Assembly (NCBI GenBank): GCA_963832895.1
Contig: CAWHVQ010000003.1
Span: forward strand, 434,001 to 498,000
DNA length: 64,000 nucleotides
Direction of reading: 5' to 3'
Origin: JAMXLO01 sp963832895
GTDB lineage: Bacteria > Pseudomonadota > Alphaproteobacteria > Acetobacterales > Acetobacteraceae
Part shown: in pieces, positions 45,008 through 52,999 of the stretch
How the letters are laid out: each line of letters opens with the position of its first letter
Numbering within the stretch: the stretch's first letter is position 1
Translations under genes and position numbers: made by a program
The notes under the pieces: generated by a model
The model's database searches: none
Told to the model about the DNA's origin: nothing
The model's input: only the letters and a program-made list of their open reading frames with translations

Positions 45008-46622
45008 GCGTCCGTCAAGCTGGTGTAGATTCGTGATGTAGCGAAGGCATTCATCGGCGCATTAGCACCGGTGGCGTTGAGGCTGACTGGATCGTCTGGT
45101 GCGATGGACGGCCCGAGTGATGGTGCTGCGACCGCGATCGCCGCCGTCAAGCCCTGCGCCTTCGGCGCACCGCTATGCGGCTTCGGGGCTTGACCGCGAC
45201 GCCACGGTCGAGCCTTGGGCACAGGTGCCGTCGACGGCGCAGTCTGTCTTTCGTGGATATGCCGTGACACGATCCGCGGTGTGGCGTCTGGCGTCATGCC
45301 GCGATCTGCCTGGTCTCAGCTTCGTTCGCCGGTGCGCCGAGCTCTGCCATCGCCTCGACCTGCATGTAGCGGTGCTGCAGCTGCCACTCGTCGTTTTGTT
45401 CCAGCAGCACCGCGCCGATCAGGCGGATGATCGATGCCTCGTTTGGGAATATGCCGACAACGTCGGCGCGTCGCTTCACTTCCTTGTTCAGCCGTTCCAG
45501 AGGGTTCGTGCTGTGGATCTTGGTTCGGTGCTGCTCGGGGAAGTCCAGATGCGACAGGACGTCGGTTTCGCTGTCGTCGATGAAGGATGCGAGCTTCGGC
45601 CATTTCTGCCGCAGCTGGTCCGCCACGTGACGCAGCGTCTGGCTGGCCTGCGTGCGATCCGGCTGGATGAACGTCTGGCGCAGTGCCGCCGCCACCATGC
45701 TCTGCTGGGTCTTCGATACATACGACAGCGCGTTCCGCATCCAATGAACGCGACAGCGTTGCCACGTGGCACTGAACACCCGACGGATCGCCGCCTTCAG
45801 CCCCTCATGCGCGTCCGAGATCACCAGCTTCACGCCGCGCAGGCCGCGGCGAGCCAGGCTCTTGAGAAAGCCCGACCAGAACGTCTCCGCCTCCGACGGG
45901 CCGATGTGCAGCCCAACGATCTCGCGCTTGCCGTCAGTGTTCACCGCCATAGCGATTATCGCCGCCACCGAGACGATCCGGCCGCCCTCGCGCTGCTTCA
46001 GATAGGTTGCGTCAAGCCACAGATACGGCCATTCGCCGACCAGCGGGCGGTCAAGGAACGCATGCACACGCTCGTCGATGTCCTTGCACAGCTTGGAGAC
46101 CTGCGACTTGCTGATCCCGCTCAAGCCCATTGCCTGCACCAGATCGTCGACCCGCCGTGTCGAGACGCCGCCGATCCAGGCCTCCTGGATTACCGCGACC
46201 AGCGCCTTCTCCGAGACCTTCCGCGCCTCGAGGAACGGCGGGAAGTAGCTCCCCTGGCGCAGCTTCGGAATGCGCAGCTGCAAAGATCCCAGCCGCGTGT
46301 CGAGCACACGGTCGCGGTGGCCATTGCGCCAGGTCGTTCGCTCGCCACTGCGCTCATACCGCCCGGCGCCGACCAGCCCCTCGACGTCGGCCTCCATCAG
46401 CATTTGCAGCACCGCCTCCGCCACGCTACGCAGAAAATCGCCCTCTCCGGCCTTCTCCAGAAGCTCCGCCAGCGCCAATCTATCGTCGGTCATCGGATCC
46501 TCGCACGGTCATGGTTGAAGTCTCGCAACTCCACCTTAGCCAACAGGGCCGATGACCACTCCAGACTGCACCGCAACAACACAAACCGTGTCGCCCTGAA
46601 TCTCCACCACGTCCGCGGACGC
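45008..46622 (-). mobile_element. IS256-family insertion sequence
   Basis: Full transposase gene. Proposed ends are imperfect inverted repeats: GCGTCCG...TGGTGTAGATTC at 45008-45031 and, inverted, GCGTCCG...TGGTGGAGATTC ending at 46622. An 8-bp target duplication was not found, so limits are provisional; a shorter form starting near 45250 is possible. Confidence 0.65.
45294..46493 (-). CDS. IS256-family (Mutator-type) transposase
   Basis: 399 residues, full length for the family. DDE residues appear in YLWLDATYLKQREGG, LVISDAHEGLKAAI and the helix NPLERLNKEVKRRADVVGIFPN. N-terminal EGDFLRSVAEAVLQMLMEADV is also typical. Apparently intact. A second frame starts at its stop codon (45297) and runs to 44791, but it crosses the IS end and is not supported. 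Confidence 0.93.
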   Translation of the reverse strand: MTDDRLALAELLEKAGEGDFLRSVAEAVLQMLMEADVEGLVGAGRYERSGERTTWRNGHRDRVLDTRLGSLQLRIPKLRQGSYFPPFLEARKVSEKALVAVIQEAWIGGVSTRRVDDLVQAMGLSGISKSQVSKLCKDIDERVHAFLDRPLVGEWPYLWLDATYLKQREGGRIVSVAAIIAMAVNTDGKREIVGLHIGPSEAETFWSGFLKSLARRGLRGVKLVISDAHEGLKAAIRRVFSATWQRCRVHWMRNALSYVSKTQQSMVAAALRQTFIQPDRTQASQTLRHVADQLRQKWPKLASFIDDSETDVLSHLDFPEQHRTKIHSTNPLERLNKEVKRRADVVGIFPNEASIIRLIGAVLLEQNDEWQLQHRYMQVEAMAELGAPANEAETRQIAA

Positions 46623-46631
46623 TAGCGATAG

Positions 46632-47025
46632 AGCTTTGACGATTTACCCGCGTGGGCCGCCCTCTATCTTGGTGACGATGTGGAACTGCTTCCGAGGGCA
46701 TTTAATGCAGCGAAGAAGTCGGTGTTTGATGACCCGGCCCTGGCCTACCAAGCGCTTCTTCTGATGCGGACAACTTACATACCGATGCGCCGCGATGGCT
46801 CGCTCGTTCTCAAGGAGCGTTGGGAGACCGGGTTGCGACAATTGGGGCTTGAGTTCACGCCGACTGGGGGTCGGGCGGGTGAGTTTCCGAGCGACTATTT
46901 CGTGACCTATCTCGGGCGGAAGACCGAAATCGACATGCATCTCAAGGGAAGCAACAGTCGCGACCCGCGCTACTGCTTTCGGATTTACTTCTTCTGGTCC
47001 AACGAGAACAAGCGCGCGGTGGTGG
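46632..47025 (+). pseudogene. Unknown conserved gene, fragment 2
   Basis: Open from 46632 without its own start: SFDDLPAWAALYLGDDVELL, then ALLLMRTTYIPMRRDGS, FTPTGGRAGEFPSDYFVTY and HLKGSNSRDPRYCFRIYFFW. IS256 bounds it on the left, IS3 on the right. The CxRIYFFW stretch with a following VxWLPSHL tail is a recurrent end in uncharacterised bacterial proteins. Tail found at fragment 3. Confidence 0.7.
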
Positions 47026-47065
47026 TGGACTTGCCCCGGTTTCGTGGAGGGGTGAGAGCTTGGGG

Positions 47066-48121
47066 TCATGCTATCTGATCTGACGGCATGTTGGCGTCGG
47101 CTTTCGAGACATTCTTTGGTTCGGCCCCTGGCGGAGCCATTCTTCCGCCCCGACCCGCAGGATGATGCGGCCGTGGCGCGCAGCGGCGGTCAAGGACGGC
47201 CGCATCTTGCGGCCGCCCGGGGGGCTTGTCCTTGACGGTCGCGAGCACGACGGCAGGCTGGTGCGCGTCGGGATCGACCGCCAGCGCGTGATGCCGGCGC
47301 TCGTAGTTGATTGGTGAGAGATATCCGATCGAGGAATGGCGTCGCCGCCGATTGTAGAAACCTTCGATGAACGCGAAGGTGGCATTGCGCGCTTCGGCCT
47401 GTGTCTTGAACCGGCAGCGATCGAGAAGCTCGCATTCGAGCGTGGCGAAGAAGCTCTCGCACATGGCATTGTCGTATGCGTCGCCGACCGAACCCATCGA
47501 GGGGCGCACGCCGGCGTCCCGGCAGCGGTGGCCGAACTCGATCGAGGTGTATTGCGAGCCTTGGTCGGAGTGATGGATCACGCCCCTGGCCTGCCGCGTC
47601 ATCAGTGCCATGTTCAGAGCGTCAAGCACCAGTTGCGTGGCGAGCGTGGTACCCATCGACCAGCCGACGATGCGGCGACTGTACGCATCGAGCACGACAG
47701 CGAGATAGAGAAAGCCCGCCCATGTCGGAATATAGGTGATATCGGCGACCCACAGCCGATCAGGCGCTTCCGCCGTGAAATTGCGCTCGACCAGGTCTGG
47801 TGCCTGACGGCTGTCGCTCTTGAGAGTGGTGACGACGAACTTGCGGCGACACACACCGGCAAGACCGGCTCGCGACATCAACCGCGCGACGCGTTTGCGG
47901 CCAACCTGAATGCCGTTGGCCGCAAGCTCGGCATGGATGCGTGGCGCACCGTAGGTACCGTGCGAGGCTCCGTGCGCCACACGGATCTCCGCGATCAGTG
48001 CAGCGTCTGTCTCTGCCCGCCGCGATGGCCGCCGCTTCGCCCACGCGTAGTAGCCGCTAGAGGAGACACCCAGCAGCCTGCACATGGTGACGATCGGGTA
48101 ACTCGCCTGGTGATCGCTCAC
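47066..48121 (-). CDS. IS3-family transposase OrfB (integrase core)
   Basis: 351 residues, GTG start overlapping the orfA stop; probably produced by -1 frameshifting as an OrfAB fusion in this family. N-terminal HTH_21 segment (HGTYGAPRIHAELAANG), then rve core with DDE residues in LWVADITYIPTWAGF, VIHHSDQGSQYTS and CESFFATLECELLDR. It has a longer than usual Pro/Arg-rich C-terminus (~60 residues). Appears intact. Confidence 0.93.
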   Translation of the reverse strand: MSDHQASYPIVTMCRLLGVSSSGYYAWAKRRPSRRAETDAALIAEIRVAHGASHGTYGAPRIHAELAANGIQVGRKRVARLMSRAGLAGVCRRKFVVTTLKSDSRQAPDLVERNFTAEAPDRLWVADITYIPTWAGFLYLAVVLDAYSRRIVGWSMGTTLATQLVLDALNMALMTRQARGVIHHSDQGSQYTSIEFGHRCRDAGVRPSMGSVGDAYDNAMCESFFATLECELLDRCRFKTQAEARNATFAFIEGFYNRRRRHSSIGYLSPINYERRHHALAVDPDAHQPAVVLATVKDKPPGRPQDAAVLDRRCAPRPHHPAGRGGRMAPPGAEPKNVSKADANMPSDQIA

Positions 48122-48432
48122 GAACCGGAACCCTTCGCAGGGATCGCGTTCGTCTCCCGAGCGAACCAGGCCGCCGCCTTTGAGAGGATCCCACGCTCAA
48201 CTCGGAGTTGACGGTTCTCACGCCTCAGTCGGTTGAGCTCCTCGCGCTCCGATGTTGTCAGGCCGCCGTCGCCACGCCCAGCATTGCGCTCGGACTGCGC
48301 AACCCAGTTCCTGATCGACTGTGCCGTCGGTTCAAACTCCGACGCCAGCTCCTCCGGCGTACGGCCAGCACGCACCAGTTCTACCATTTGGCCGCGGAAC
48401 TCAGGTGCATAGGGCAATCTTGTCTTGGCCAT
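48118..48432 (-). CDS. IS3-family transposase OrfA (helix-turn-helix)
   Basis: 104 residues from ATG 48432 (MAKTRLPYAPEFR) with GGAG 6 bases upstream. HTH RGQMVELVRAGRTPEELASEFEPTAQSIRNWV followed by a leucine-zipper-like helix (REELNRLRRENRQLRVERGIL) used for multimerisation. Partner of OrfB. Confidence 0.92.
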   Translation of the reverse strand: MAKTRLPYAPEFRGQMVELVRAGRTPEELASEFEPTAQSIRNWVAQSERNAGRGDGGLTTSEREELNRLRRENRQLRVERGILSKAAAWFARETNAIPAKGSGS

Positions 48433-48486
48433 CGTGGACTCCTTGAACGCAAACGGTCCGGTGTCCACGAAACCGGGTCAACTTCA

Positions 48487-48528
48487 GTGGCGTGGCTGCC
48501 ATCGCACCTGGAAAGCCGGATATCTTAA
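48487..48528 (+). pseudogene. Unknown conserved gene, fragment 3 (C-terminal 13 codons and stop)
   Basis: VAWLPSHLESRIS-stop immediately right of IS3. It joins in frame with fragment 2 after removing IS3 and one GTGG copy. This gives the natural end of the disrupted gene. Confidence 0.85.
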
Positions 48529-48673
48529 CGGACAGCGGTTACGTGCGGACCCGGCTCCCTCTACATGTAGCCGGGGTAGAGATCGTGCCCCCTGGTGCGG
48601 TGTAAGAGCGTGGAAGTCACCGCTCTCTCCGGCGAGGTTTGGCCGGTTGGTCAACAATACCAATGCCCTCTGA
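48529..48673. other. Short gene-free spacer between IS3-split gene and IS630 remnant
   Basis: Holds the outer end of the second IS630, but I could not define its terminal repeat. Nothing else recognised. Confidence 0.4.
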
Positions 48674-49250
48674 TCAGAACCTCTGTGCCCAATCTCGCAG
48701 ACCGATGGACATGATGGTCCACGGCTGATCGACGAGTTTGTTCCAGGCGTCGCAACAGTGGTCGAGAATATCGTCGTAGGAGAAGAACACGCTGTTGGAG
48801 GGCCAGTTGTCGCGGACGAATTGCCAGATGTTCTCGACCGGGTTGAGTTCGGGGCACTTCGCCGGCAGTGGCACGAGCGTGATGTTGGGCGGTATGGCGA
48901 GCTGGTGCGACAGGTGCCATCCCGCCCGGTCGACGAAGCAGTACGGCGTGGCAGCCAGGCGCGACGGCGGTAGCGATCTCGGCCAGGTCCAGGTTCATCG
49001 CCTCGGTATTGCATCGGGGCAGCACGAGCGCTGCCCCCTTGCCGAGCGCGGGACAGATGGCGCCGAAGATGTAGGTGGAAGCGGTGCGCTGATCGGACGG
49101 TGCGGCCGGCCGCGTTCCACGTCTGGCCCAGCGACGGGTGATCTTGTTCTTCTGTCCGATCCTGGCTTCGTCGGCGAACCAGATCTCTATCGCGGCAGGC
49201 TCGACTCCCTTGTCCTGCGCGATCTTGCCCAGGATGGCGGGGAAACTTTT
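48674..49250 (-). pseudogene. IS630-family transposase, C-terminal half (frameshifted)
   Basis: From the IS110 junction the frame reads KSFPAILGKIAQDKG, AAIEIWFADEARIGQKNKIT, ALVLPRCNTEAMN, then slips at about 48935-48942 (CHAVLL to VDRAGWHLSHQLA) and resumes PLPAKCPELNPVENIWQFV to LRDWAQRF-stop. DDE motifs are visible in both parts. Inactive. N-terminal half is at 50606-51119 beyond IS110. Confidence 0.85.
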
Positions 49251-49319
49251 ATGGGATGGCCCGCCCCTCTACCCGGCAGCGTAGGCTGACCGTGCAACCG
49301 GAGGGGAAGGAGGGTTCCA

Positions 49320-50348
49320 ATGGAGATCGCGGTTCTCGGGGTCGACTTGGGGAAGAACAGCTGCAGTGTGGTGGGTCTGGACGGGACCGGACAGGTGGTC
49401 ATGCGGCGGCGGATGCAGCGCGACAGCGTGATCAAGTTGGCCTCCAGCATGGCGCCTTGCGTGGTGGCGATGGAAGCCTGCTGTGGTGCTCACCATCTTG
49501 GTCGCATCGTGCGCGACCAAGGGCATCAGGTGCGGCTGATGTCACCGGAATATGTCCGGCCGTACGTGAAGGCGCAGAAGAACGATGACCGGGATGCAGA
49601 AGCGATTGCCGAGGCGGCGACGCGGCCGACAATGCGCTTCGTCGAGTTGAAGAGTGCCGAGCAACTCGACATGCAGTCGCTCCATCGCGTCCGCGATCGA
49701 CTGGTTGGCGAACGGACCGCATTGATGAATCAGCTGCGCGCCGTGTTGCTGGAGCGTGGCATCACCGTGCCGCAAGGACGCCGCAAGCTTGAGCAGCATT
49801 TGGCGGTGATCCTGGACGGCGAGGAGGTGCGATTGAGCCCGCTCGTGCGCTTGTTGGTCGGGGACATGCGAGCAGAATGGGGAGCGCTGGACCGTCGTAT
49901 CGCGGCATTCGACGATGAATTCGCCGCCCAGGCCAAGACCGATGATGCGGCTCGCCGCCTGGCAAGCATCCCCGGGATCGGCGTGCTGAACGCGACGGCT
50001 CTGGCGGCAGCTGTCGGCAATGCCGCCTCGTTTGCACGCGGGCGCGATCTCGCTGCCTGGCTCGGCCTGGTGCCACGGCAGATGACGACAGGCGGAAAGC
50101 CACGGCTGATGGGGATCAGCAAACGTGGCAACAAATACTTGCGCAAGCTGCTGGTGCATGGCGCTCGGGCGGCGTTACCTTCGCTGTCGGCAAGTACGAC
50201 ACCGCTGGGGAAATGGCTGCGGAATCTCCTGCAACGGGCGCACAAGAACACGGTCATTGTCGCGCTGGCGAACAAGCTGGCGCGGATCGTCTGGGCGGTG
50301 CTGCGCCATGGCGGAACATATGACGCCGGCGCGCTGACGGTGGCCTGA
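49320..50348 (+). CDS. IS110-family transposase (DEDD recombinase)
   Basis: 342 residues, full length. N-terminal RuvC-like DEDD domain: VLGVDLGKNSCSVVGLD, VAMEACCGAHHLGR, AQKNDDRDAEAIAEAA. C-terminal transposase-20 domain: RLASIPGIGVLNATALAAAV, AWLGLVPRQMTTGGK and GISKRGNKYLRKLLVHGARA. Start has GGAAGGAGG upstream region. These enzymes are guided by a bridge RNA from the element's non-coding end. Confidence 0.95.
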   Translation: MEIAVLGVDLGKNSCSVVGLDGTGQVVMRRRMQRDSVIKLASSMAPCVVAMEACCGAHHLGRIVRDQGHQVRLMSPEYVRPYVKAQKNDDRDAEAIAEAATRPTMRFVELKSAEQLDMQSLHRVRDRLVGERTALMNQLRAVLLERGITVPQGRRKLEQHLAVILDGEEVRLSPLVRLLVGDMRAEWGALDRRIAAFDDEFAAQAKTDDAARRLASIPGIGVLNATALAAAVGNAASFARGRDLAAWLGLVPRQMTTGGKPRLMGISKRGNKYLRKLLVHGARAALPSLSASTTPLGKWLRNLLQRAHKNTVIVALANKLARIVWAVLRHGGTYDAGALTVA

Positions 50349-50605
50349 TTGAGATCACCGAACGCGCTGACACGCGCGGGCGGTTGACGATGTCTGTGGG
50401 TGGTGGAAGCGAGATGGCCTGACAGTTCAACCGGCGCTCTGGCAACCTGGCTTTAAAAATGGCGCTCTGACGCCGTAACTTTTATGAGGACCGGGACGCG
50501 CGGATCTCCATCTTGGCCCGGGCTGTGCCCACAGGCCGGATACGTTGATGCAGACTGGTTCAGATCAAATCACAAAAACTGCTTGCGGACGGGGCGGCCC
50601 ATACG
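50349..50605 (+). ncRNA. Candidate bridge-RNA region of the IS110/IS1111 element
   Basis: Non-coding 257 bp between transposase stop and right end. It contains AACTTTTATG (50477-50486), identical to the left junction at 49244-49253 (six target bases plus the first element bases), and CTTTAAAAAT (50451-50460), close to the right target flank TTTTAAAATG. GGCGCTCTG repeats at 50433 and 50461. Guide-like matches to target and donor are expected of a bridge RNA; structure not verified. Confidence 0.5.
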
Positions 50606-51119
50606 TTTTAAAATGCTCGATCGCTCCCGCCGCCTGGGCGTGATGGCGCGGCCGCGCGGTGAGCTTGCGGTAGCCCAGCGCGCGCAGTTCGCGGCTCAGC
50701 GTCTGCCGCGCGACAGCGACACGGAACTCCTCCCACAACCACTGGCAGAGATCGATCAGTCGCCAGCGCACGACGCCATGAATGGCAGGCATCGGACCGC
50801 TCTCGATGGCTGCTGCCAGTGCTGTGCGGTGTTCCACGGTCAACCGGGGCGTTGGACCAGGAGCCTTGCGATCAATCAGCCCCTCCGGCCCCTCGGCGTT
50901 GAACCGCAGCACCCAGTCCCGGACTATCTGCAGACCGACACCTCCGACGCGGGCGGCTTCGCTACGAGCGCCGCCGTCGTAGATCACCGCCAACGCCAAC
51001 AATCGCCGTGCCTGATTTGCGTCCCGCGTATAACGCGCCAGGTGACGCAGCGCAGAGCCCGTGAAGTCCGTGCGGAGTGCTACCGCTGCCGCCATGGCCA
51101 ACATCCTGCTGTTCGCCAT
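50606..51119 (-). pseudogene. IS630-family transposase, N-terminal half
   Basis: About 170 codons from ATG 51119: ALRTDFTGSALRHLARYTRD, RRLLALAVIYDGGARSEAAR (HTH), QIVRDWVLRFNAEGPEGLID and RQTLSRELRALGYRKLTARP up to AIEHFK at the IS110 junction. A different IS630 subgroup from the copy at 36 kb. Confidence 0.85.
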
Positions 51120-51130
51120 GGTGAATCACA

Positions 51131-51555
51131 TCAGCCCCGCGTCGGGGAAGTCCTTTGAGTCAGCATCCGCAGGCTTTGGTATAAGCCGCGGCAGGGCAAG
51201 CTGACGATGGGATTATCGGTCAGCGGCGCGATGGTTTCCAGCGTCATGTAGCGTGCGCGCTGCACGGCCCGTTCATCATTCTGTTCCGGCAGTTTTGCGC
51301 CGACCAAACGGGTAATGCCACCTCGTTGGGGAAGATGCCGACCGCGTCGGCGCGGCGTTTGACCTCGCCGTTCAGCCGTTCAAGTGGACTGGTCGGATGC
51401 AGCTCCGACCGATGCGATGCGGGGAGGTTCATGTAGGCGAGGACATCGGCCTCGGCTTCGTCCACGAACGCCGCAAGCTTCGGCAGCCTGGGTCGCAGCC
51501 GGTCGGCGACCTTGGGCCATTGCGCCTTGGCGGTCTCGACAAGCCGCTTCGTCTT
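51131..51555 (-). pseudogene. IS256-family transposase remnant
   Basis: C-terminal third only: RPRLPKLAAFVDEAEADVLAYM, HPTSPLERLNGEVKRRADAV, GIFPNE, then a frameshift near 51323 and continuation RLVGAKLPEQNDERAVQ to the end. Related to, but clearly diverged from, the intact IS256 at 45 kb. Truncated by the integrase end. Confidence 0.8.
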
Positions 51556-52746
51556 TCAGCCAGGTGACACCGCCAGGTAGGCGGCCCAATCGGCCATCAG
51601 CGCTTGGCGCTTCTCGAAAAGATCGCCACGTCGGTAGGCTGCCTCCACTTTGTCGCCGATCGCGTGTGCCAGCGCGAGTTCCACGACGTGGTTGGGATGA
51701 TGAGTGTTCTCCGCCGCCCAATCGCGGAAGGTCGATCTGAACCCGTGGGCCGTCAGGTCGTTGCGCCCCATGCGGCGCAGCGCCGCGGTCAGGGTCATGT
51801 CGGATAGCGGCGTCCCGTGCTTCTGGCCAAGGAACACCAGGCCACTACCGTCCTTCAGTTTTGCCATCGCCCGCAGGATCCCGATCGCCGGCTCTGACAG
51901 GGGCAAACGGTGCGGCCGGGCCGCCTTCATGCGCGCGGCCGGAATGGTCCAGGTGCGAGCGCTCAGGTCGAATTCATTCCAGGTGGCGCCGCGTACCTCA
52001 CCACTGCGGACGGCCGTCAGGATCAGGAACTCCAGAGCGCGCGCGCCAAAGCTGTTCCGCTTCCGTAGTTCGGCCATGAAGGCAGGCGTCTCGCGCCAGT
52101 CCAGCGCCGCATGATGCTCCACCGGCCGAACCTTGCCCTTCGCCGGCAGCATGAGCTGTAGGTGACCGCGCCAGACCGCAGGGTTCGGACCGTCACGCCA
52201 GCCGCGGGCAATGGCGTAGGACAGCACCTGCTCGATCCTGCCCCGCACTCGGCTGGCCGTTTCCGGCCTGCTACGCCAGATCGGAGTGAGCACCTCCAGC
52301 ACGCGCTCGGTCGTTACTGTCCCAACCGGCAACTTGCCGATGACCGGTTCGGCGTAGGTGGTAAGCGTATTGCGCCACTGCTGGCGGTGCTTCGGGTTGC
52401 GCCAGCCAGGTTCGTGGCCGGCAATGTAGTGCTGGGCGGCCTCGCCAAACGTGGTCTGCTTCGCCTGTGCGGCGGTCTCCGCGTCCCGGCTCGCCCGACG
52501 CTGGTCGATCGGGTCGACCCCTTGGCCGAGCAGCTTCCGGGCGTCCGCCGCTTTCTCCCGCGCCTGCTTCAGACTGACACCCTGGGCATCGCCGAGGGCC
52601 ATCGTGCGCGCCTTGCCATTCCGCATGTAGCGCAGGAACCAGGCCCGCCGCTGGGATGTCGCCACCTCGAGCCACAGCCCGTCACCGTCGCCATACCGAC
52701 CTGGCTCGCGCTTGCTCTGCACCCCCGACGCCGTGAGCTTTGCCAT
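51556..52746 (-). CDS. P4-type tyrosine integrase of the island
   Basis: 396 residues, full length. N-terminal DUF4102 arm-binding domain (DGLWLEVATSQRRAWFLRYM, GVSLKQAREKAADARKLL), SAM-like core-binding domain, and catalytic domain with Arg in TAVRSGEVRG, HxxR in TAHGFRSTFRDWA, His in LALAH and Tyr in VEAAYRRGDLFEKR. Located next to the tRNA attachment site, so it probably integrated this island. Confidence 0.95.
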   Translation of the reverse strand: MAKLTASGVQSKREPGRYGDGDGLWLEVATSQRRAWFLRYMRNGKARTMALGDAQGVSLKQAREKAADARKLLGQGVDPIDQRRASRDAETAAQAKQTTFGEAAQHYIAGHEPGWRNPKHRQQWRNTLTTYAEPVIGKLPVGTVTTERVLEVLTPIWRSRPETASRVRGRIEQVLSYAIARGWRDGPNPAVWRGHLQLMLPAKGKVRPVEHHAALDWRETPAFMAELRKRNSFGARALEFLILTAVRSGEVRGATWNEFDLSARTWTIPAARMKAARPHRLPLSEPAIGILRAMAKLKDGSGLVFLGQKHGTPLSDMTLTAALRRMGRNDLTAHGFRSTFRDWAAENTHHPNHVVELALAHAIGDKVEAAYRRGDLFEKRQALMADWAAYLAVSPG

Positions 52747-52762
52747 AATTGCTTCCGCCTAA

Positions 52763-52786
52763 ACCCACAAAATCACCCTCAAAATG
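52763..52786. repeat. Probable integrase arm-type site, tRNA end
   Basis: ACCCACAAAATCACCCTCAAAATG; one mismatch to 34180-34203, same orientation. Lies between the integrase start and the attachment repeat. Confidence 0.7.
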
Positions 52787-52893
52787 CTTGCGGGTAGGGG
52801 TGGATTTTAGCGGATCAGGGTGGGCACCACCAACAAGAAAAACCGCAGAAATCCGCCATTTTTCGGACTGTGGTGGACTGCGCTGGAAGGGGT

Positions 52894-52912
52894 TCTGGCG
52901 GATGGGGTGGGA
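52894..52912. repeat. Attachment site inside tRNA-Ser 3' end
   Basis: TCTGGCGGATGGGGTGGGA, identical to 34101-34119. It covers the encoded CCA, the acceptor strand and part of the T stem of the tRNA. Confidence 0.92.
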
Positions 52913-52983
52913 TTCGAACCCACGAACCCTTGCGGGTTGGCGGTTTTCAAGACCGCTGCCTTAAACCGCTCGGCCACCCATCC
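52896..52983 (-). tRNA. tRNA-Ser(UGA), CCA encoded
   Basis: Minus strand. Acceptor GGATGGG pairs with CCCATCC before discriminator G and an encoded CCA. Anticodon stem GCGGT/ACCGC with loop CTTGAAA gives anticodon TGA. A long variable arm (CAACCCGCAAGGGTT) and T loop GTTCGAATC mark a class II serine tRNA. It is the island target and lies between two integrase genes. Confidence 0.96.
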
Positions 52984-52999
52984 TAAGCGTTGATTTGGC

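Larger units (their letters stand above)
47026..48486 (-). mobile_element. IS3-family insertion sequence with 4-bp target duplication
   Basis: Element begins TG and ends CA with inverted repeats TGGACTTGCCCCGGTTTCGT (47026) and TGAAGTTGACCCGGTTTCGT (inverted, from 48486). GTGG is duplicated at 47022-47025 and 48487-48490. Length 1,461 bp. Excising it with one GTGG restores the reading frame ...KRAVVAWLPSHLESRIS-stop. Confidence 0.92.
49251..50605 (+). mobile_element. IS110-family (IS1111-like) insertion sequence nested in IS630
   Basis: Interrupts the IS630 transposase inside the T-run of the HFKKSF codons. Left end ATGGGATGGCCCGCCCC, right end (inverted) CGTATGGGCCGCCCC: subterminal inverted repeats as in the IS1111 group. 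No target duplication, as usual. The 257 bp after the transposase gene are non-coding. Confidence 0.82.
34101..52912. mobile_element. Integrative genomic island at tRNA-Ser(UGA), ~18.8 kb
   Basis: Bounded by a 19-bp perfect direct repeat, TCTGGCGGATGGGGTGGGA (34101-34119 and 52894-52912). The right copy is the 3' end of a complete tRNA-Ser gene with encoded CCA. A P4-type integrase lies at the tRNA end, an excisionase-like gene at the other end, and both ends carry a matching second repeat just inside. Contents: P-loop ATPase, iteron-like repeats, toxin-antitoxin, remnants of a defence-type locus, and at least six insertion sequences or remnants. Confidence 0.9.

Noticed and set aside
45250..45268. 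Alternative left end of the IS256
   Set aside because: GTGGATATGCCGTGACACG partly matches the right end and would give a more usual length, but the match is weaker than at 45008-45031. Kept only as a caveat.
44791..45297. 168-codon minus-strand frame starting at the IS256 transposase stop
   Set aside because: It crosses the proposed IS end into an unrelated gene fragment and is low-complexity; a passenger gene is not supported.
45099..46625. 508-codon plus-strand frame
   Set aside because: Antisense of the IS256 transposase; no motif.
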